A stretch of 64,000 nucleotides of DNA from an uncultured Porticoccus sp. GTDB taxonomy: Bacteria > Pseudomonadota > Gammaproteobacteria > Pseudomonadales > Porticoccaceae. The first letter of the stretch is position 1, and the number at the start of each line of letters is the position of its first letter. A program made the translations under genes and the position numbers. This document shows positions 60,466-64,000 of this stretch, one piece after another. The DNA lies in assembly GCF_913061305.1 (NCBI RefSeq), contig NZ_CAJXST010000003.1:124001-188000 (forward strand). The letters are read 5' to 3'. The notes beneath the pieces were generated by a model that was given only the letters and a program-made list of their open reading frames with translations, was not told where the DNA came from and made no database searches.

Positions 60466-61542
60466 TCAAGGCCTCAGTCCATCCGGCAGCGTGCCGACGA
60501 TGATATCAAGTGTCTTCTTATCCTTTCCCCGGATCAGTTGAGCCTTGATTTGGCTGCCAGGTGGCAACAAACCAACCACATGGGGCAGGTCCCCTGATTC
60601 AATGATTTCTTCATTATCGAAGTACAAAATAATATCGCCGGCCTGAACGCCGGCAACATCCGCCGGACTTCCGGCTTCGACCTGGACAACAAGCGCACCC
60701 TGGGTTTTTGTCAGCCCCGATGCGCGGGCCAGGGATTTGTCGACCTCCTGAACGTAGACGCCAAGCCAGCCACGATCTACACGCCCCTTCGACTTGAGCT
60801 GTGAAACAACATCTGCAGCCACTCCTGCAGGCACGGCAAAGGACAGGCCTATCGATCCTCCGGAGTGAGTAAATATCTGAGAATTTATCCCCACCACCTC
60901 ACCATCCAGATTGAGCAAGGGGCCACCGGAATTACCTGGATTGATCGCAACGTCACTCTGAATGAATGGCACATAGTTATCGCCATTTTTGGTGGGTATA
61001 CTGCGACCAATTGCGCTGATAATGCCGGCACTTACCGAATAATCAAGACCGAATGGTGAGCCTATTGCCAAGGCCCAATCACCTACTTTCACCTTGTCGG
61101 GATCAGCAAAATTGATTTTTGGCAGGTTCTGGGCATCAATCTTGAGCAATGCCAGGTCCGAGCGATGGTCTATGCCGATTACCCTGGCTTCAAACTCGCG
61201 GCGATCGATTAATCTGATGATCACCTCATGGGCATTTTCGACCACGTGCTCATTAGTGAGGACGTATCCGTCACTGGAAATGATAAAACCTGAGCCGGTA
61301 GCATGTGCCTCTCCTGCCCCACTACCTTCATGGGGTTCACGGAACATGTCAGGAATATTTCGTTCATTCATTCGGGTCATTCCTGTCCCAATGATTTTTT
61401 GAACGGAGTCAATTTTCACGACTGCAGGAGAAGTGGTTTCAATTAATTGATTAAAATTGGGTAAATCCTGCTGATTAGATTGGCTCATGTAGAGTGCTGT
61501 AACGACAAAGAGCAACGCCACCAAAGAAAACCACTTAAACAT
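60466..61542 (-). CDS. mucD: DegP/MucD-like serine protease with a single PDZ domain
   Basis: 358 residues. An N-terminal hydrophobic segment (about 5-19) without an obvious cleavage site suggests a membrane anchor. The trypsin-like triad is H99 (LTNEHVV), D129 (HRSDLALL) and S205 (GNSGGPL). One PDZ domain follows at about 250-345. The catalytic domain is closest to MucD/DegP by eye (VPFIQSDVAINPGNSGGP, VVGINSQIFTHSGG). MucD and DegP have two PDZ domains, while the anchored one-PDZ layout is that of DegS/AlgW. It occupies the mucD position after rseC, so it may act in the RpoE envelope-stress pathway. Confidence 0.85.
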   Translation of the reverse strand: MFKWFSLVALLFVVTALYMSQSNQQDLPNFNQLIETTSPAVVKIDSVQKIIGTGMTRMNERNIPDMFREPHEGSGAGEAHATGSGFIISSDGYVLTNEHVVENAHEVIIRLIDRREFEARVIGIDHRSDLALLKIDAQNLPKINFADPDKVKVGDWALAIGSPFGLDYSVSAGIISAIGRSIPTKNGDNYVPFIQSDVAINPGNSGGPLLNLDGEVVGINSQIFTHSGGSIGLSFAVPAGVAADVVSQLKSKGRVDRGWLGVYVQEVDKSLARASGLTKTQGALVVQVEAGSPADVAGVQAGDIILYFDNEEIIESGDLPHVVGLLPPGSQIKAQLIRGKDKKTLDIIVGTLPDGLRP

Positions 61543-61626
61543 ATGTGCTTCCTCTTTCTAGACGGGCCACCCTTTTATAGACGTTCCATCTTTGCCGTAT
61601 GACCACAGGAGGTCTTCAGGCAGGGG

Positions 61627-62097
61627 CTATTCGGGCAGGGATTGATGCTCGCTGGATGGGACCAGTCTCTCCAGCAATACAGGGTGGACTCGATGGTTAT
61701 TTTTATTAAGCCAGGAGTGCAACCTGACGAGGACTCCACCTGCAAGGAAGCCGATCAAGGCACTTGTCAGAACTATGATGTCATGCGTAGAGACCAGGGC
61801 GCCAATGGAGACCGCCCCGATCATTGTCAGTAATGGAAAAAGGTAAACCAGAAGCGTACCTTTAACAACAACATCCTCGGGGATGCCGATCACTACCTGG
61901 TCATGTGTTTTAAGTGACTGCAAATCGCAGTTACCGGGCAACACCCTGATTAGAGCAGTTTTACCAGAAAGCCGACTGAGGAGCTTCTGACCACAACCTT
62001 TTTCAGCCACACACACCTGGCACGCCGAACGTTGAATCGTCTCGACCCAGAAACCGTCTGACTCCACGGTGGTGATTTTACCCCTTTCTTCAATCAC
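61627..62097 (-). CDS. rseC: RseC/MucC family protein
   Basis: 156 residues from a GTG at 62097 (MIEERGKITTVESDG), the usual start; the longer open frame upstream has no match. Cysteines at 26, 29 and 35 (SACQVCVAEKGCG) precede two membrane helices at about 78-101 and 106-125. RseC modulates the RpoE response and is part of the SoxR-reducing system family. It follows rseB by 76 bp and precedes the mucD-like gene by 84 bp. Confidence 0.9.
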   Translation of the reverse strand: MIEERGKITTVESDGFWVETIQRSACQVCVAEKGCGQKLLSRLSGKTALIRVLPGNCDLQSLKTHDQVVIGIPEDVVVKGTLLVYLFPLLTMIGAVSIGALVSTHDIIVLTSALIGFLAGGVLVRLHSWLNKNNHRVHPVLLERLVPSSEHQSLPE

Positions 62098-62173
62098 TTC
62101 AGTCCAGTGCCTGCAATGCCATAAATTTTTGCCAAATGGTGCCTGACGATATATAGAACAGATACACGTATTG

Positions 62174-63139
62174 TTATTGGTAGTTATGTTGAACCGGTAT
62201 GACTGCATGTGCAACGGCCCTGGCGGTTTCGACCGGTATTTCACCAACCACCGAGATCAGAAAGTCTTGCCGTCTGATTTTGGTTTTGGTGAGATAAGCC
62301 ACGGTTGCACCCCGCTGGGCTTGCATTTCAGGGATGTCGACGGCCTCACTACTATCGATAAACACAGAAAAAATTGCCAATCCATCGGTGTAGATAAGAG
62401 TCTCTCGACCGGAGTCATCAGATTTCAGGTAACCCGCCAAACCGAAACCGGGTGGAAGCCAGGATTGCTGCCAATTTGATTGGGCTACCGATGACTCTAC
62501 ATTACTCAGGCAGGTAGAAACCTTCGACGAAACTCTATGCACCTCCGGTTCGGAGGGGTCCAGTGATGCCTCGTCAATGGATCCCCCGATTTCGACATCT
62601 GCAAATTGAAATCTTTCCAGGACGCGATTGTTGTCACCAATCAGCATTGACTGGAGCAATAAACCCGTTTCCTGATCAACCCCCAGTATGTATCCGTAAC
62701 GGTAACTATCTTTTGGAATAACATGAACAGTTAGTGTCTCCCTACCGGCTATTCGATCCTTGGCCTTCGGATAGACATGATAGAGCTTTTCGAGATGATC
62801 TTTCGGGACAGAGGCTGCCGCTGTCACAGAGCTCCTCAGCATGAGATCTCCGAGACGTTCGCATCGACGTTCGTCGCTCTGACGAGTGACTTCCTTTTTC
62901 GGTCCACTCAATAAGAAAAGACGCTCAAACTCCTGACCATCCCTGACAGAGTGAAAGACCTTGATGGTTCTGAGAATGCCGCCGTGTTCGTAGGTAAATA
63001 TCCCGCTGTAGTCAAGTGTGCGGTTGGCGTCTGCCATTTTGGAAAGAATGGTCGTTGGAGAAGTCGTATCAGCGATCGCCAAGGGTGACGCGGCAATAAG
63101 TAATAGGCATATAGCCGCAAAATATCTGGAAATTGGCAT
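62174..63139 (-). CDS. rseB: RseB/MucB, periplasmic regulator of the anti-sigma factor
   Basis: About 321 residues from the ATG at 63139, giving a clean signal peptide (MPISRYFAAICLLLIAASPLA). An ATG at 63163 overlapping the rseA stop is also possible. RseB binds the periplasmic part of RseA and shields it from proteolysis until mislocalised lipoproteins or LPS displace it. The lipoprotein-like N-domain has LDYSGIFTYEHGG and SYRYGYILGVDQETGLLL; the C-domain has SWLPPGFGLAGYL and YTDGLAIFSVFID. Confidence 0.93.
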   Translation of the reverse strand: MPISRYFAAICLLLIAASPLAIADTTSPTTILSKMADANRTLDYSGIFTYEHGGILRTIKVFHSVRDGQEFERLFLLSGPKKEVTRQSDERRCERLGDLMLRSSVTAAASVPKDHLEKLYHVYPKAKDRIAGRETLTVHVIPKDSYRYGYILGVDQETGLLLQSMLIGDNNRVLERFQFADVEIGGSIDEASLDPSEPEVHRVSSKVSTCLSNVESSVAQSNWQQSWLPPGFGLAGYLKSDDSGRETLIYTDGLAIFSVFIDSSEAVDIPEMQAQRGATVAYLTKTKIRRQDFLISVVGEIPVETARAVAHAVIPVQHNYQ

Positions 63140-63152
63140 GGTTTGCTGTGAA

Positions 63153-63812
63153 TTACTGATCATGCGTAGTGGGCATACGAGCAAATGGCAGCATGCCCTG
63201 ATTCGTATTCATTGCCGCGTGGCCGGTATGCTCAATCATTAAGCTATTGAGGTAGGCCTGTACCTGTTCGCGAGTGACTTCAGACTCGGTCGCCTGGTCG
63301 ACCACAATGACCGGCTGGGCCTGACTGGTCCGGTAACTCTCAGGATTGTTGCTGACACTGACTGTCCGGGCAGTGACAGAAGGTATACCAAAGTCGGCAG
63401 AGGTTCTGAGCTGGGCGGGAGAAAATTTGTTATCAACGGTTTTGGTCGAGGCAACGGCGGGCTGATGGGTGTCGGGCGTGTTGTATTGCTGGAAACCAAT
63501 AATGGCCACTGTAGCTACTGAGGCGGCAATGGCAAAACGGCCGAGGGGCCTGAGCATGCGCGCAGAGAGCGTGTTTACCTGTAAGGCCTTTTCATCTTCC
63601 AGGGCCGCACTTATGCTTGCGGAGAAGTCAACCACCTGTTCCGGAAGATCTCTTCTCATGGCGGCGGCAGCCATCTGGTAGCGACGCCAGGTATCACGAG
63701 ACTGCTCATTCCCGGAAATATCTTTCAAGACGCGATGAACCTCAAGCTCATCTGCCTGACCGTCCATCAATGCTGACAGGGACTCTTTCTCGCGATCAGT
63801 GCTACCGGTCAT
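63153..63812 (-). CDS. rseA: Anti-sigma-E factor RseA/MucA
   Basis: 219 residues. The cytoplasmic N-domain (1-85) that holds RpoE has ESLSALMDGQADELEVHRVL and TWRRYQMAAAAMR. A membrane helix is at about 90-107 (GRFAIAASVATVAIIGF), then a periplasmic region of about 110 residues. Stress proteases cut it to free the sigma factor. GAGG is 9 nt before the ATG. First gene fully inside the window of the rpoE-rseABC-mucD group. Confidence 0.93.
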   Translation of the reverse strand: MTGSTDREKESLSALMDGQADELEVHRVLKDISGNEQSRDTWRRYQMAAAAMRRDLPEQVVDFSASISAALEDEKALQVNTLSARMLRPLGRFAIAASVATVAIIGFQQYNTPDTHQPAVASTKTVDNKFSPAQLRTSADFGIPSVTARTVSVSNNPESYRTSQAQPVIVVDQATESEVTREQVQAYLNSLMIEHTGHAAMNTNQGMLPFARMPTTHDQ

Positions 63813-63935
63813 AAGAAACTACCTCAAAACTATTAGTGACCATGCCACAGTATGTTGTGGCCCTAAAACCTGCTTTTAAATCATCATTGACAAGAACAAT
63901 GGCACCCATACAGCTTTTGAACAAATAATTCCATA

Positions 63936-63963
63936 TAGGACAGCCCGTTAGCTGAAAAAGTTC
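63936..63963 (-). promoter_or_regulatory. Candidate RpoE/AlgU-type promoter upstream of rseA
   Basis: On the minus strand GAACTT and TCCTA are separated by 17 bases, which fits the extracytoplasmic sigma consensus (GAACTT, 16-17 bp, TCTGA or TCCAA). The -10 is about 124 bp before the rseA ATG. Confidence 0.4.
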
Positions 63964-63977
63964 ATTGATTCAGGAGA

Positions 63978-64000
63978 TCAACCTTCAAGTAACCGAATCT
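63978..64000 (-). CDS. Possible C-terminal end of rpoE, cut by window edge
   Basis: The last 23 bases on the minus strand can encode I-R-L-L-E-G and a TGA stop at 63980-63978. RpoE normally precedes rseA and ends with a short segment of this kind. Six residues cannot prove it; the call rests on gene order. Confidence 0.3.

Noticed and set aside
63844-63861. GCCACA-GTATGT-TGTGGC inverted repeat before rseA
   Set aside because: Short stem without a T-run; could be an operator but nothing supports it.

Overview
The window is a stretch of ordinary bacterial chromosome at about 50 % GC, densely packed and almost fully coding. Gene content and order point to a gammaproteobacterium of the Pseudomonadales/Cellvibrionales type, probably marine (inference). 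Two blocks follow the Pseudomonas aeruginosa order closely: rluE-nudJ-mnmA-hflD-purB / icd-cspD-clpS-clpA-infA-bpt-aat-trxB-ftsK-lolA-rarA-crcB-serS-cysG, and rseA-rseB-rseC-mucD / lepA-lepB-DUF4845-rnc-era-recO. I see no rRNA, tRNA, CRISPR array or intact mobile element.

Layout. 0-7 kb: a DUF411 lipoprotein cut by the window edge, a cN-I type 5'-nucleotidase, a sulfur-assimilation group (TauE-type exporter, CysB, thioredoxin-like protein, CysH), thrH and pabB. 7-8.8 kb: rraA, a cytochrome b561 and a relic of an AraC-type regulator. 8.8-13.7 kb: the glyoxylate shunt, with aceA and glcB on either side of a LysR regulator gene. A 35-bp sequence (30/35 identical) lies in front of both enzyme genes in the same orientation relative to transcription. 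13.8-21.8 kb: a GNAT fusion, ggt, roxA, purB, hflD, mnmA, nudJ and rluE. 22-29.3 kb: icd, cspD, the N-degron set clpS/clpA/bpt/aat, infA and trxB. 29.4-38.3 kb: a plus-strand run ftsK-lolA-rarA-crcB-serS-cysG-gor.

The 38.3-40 kb segment is the only one that looks acquired. It holds an orphan gene combining a helix-turn-helix/phage-like N-terminus with a DUF1737-like C-terminus, palindromes on both sides of it, and an orotate phosphoribosyltransferase of alphaproteobacterial type. DUF547 and bioA follow.

42.3-63.8 kb is one long minus-strand block. In transcription order it runs rseA-rseB-rseC-mucD-like, lepA-lepB-DUF4845-rnc-era-recO-acpS, cysM, relA-mazG, adk, hemH, an AT-hook histone-like protein, tsaB-uppP-3-hydroxyisobutyrate-dehydrogenase-like-apeB-trpS. 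The usual pdxJ (between recO and acpS) and rlmD (between cysM and relA) are missing from their expected places. The rpoE sigma-factor gene probably begins just beyond the right edge.

The gene functions are nearly all standard housekeeping. The points most worth a second look are the shared glyoxylate-shunt motif, the orphan HTH-DUF1737 gene with its palindromes, the alphaproteobacterial-type PyrE, the hairpin covering the tsaB ribosome binding site, and the AraC relic.
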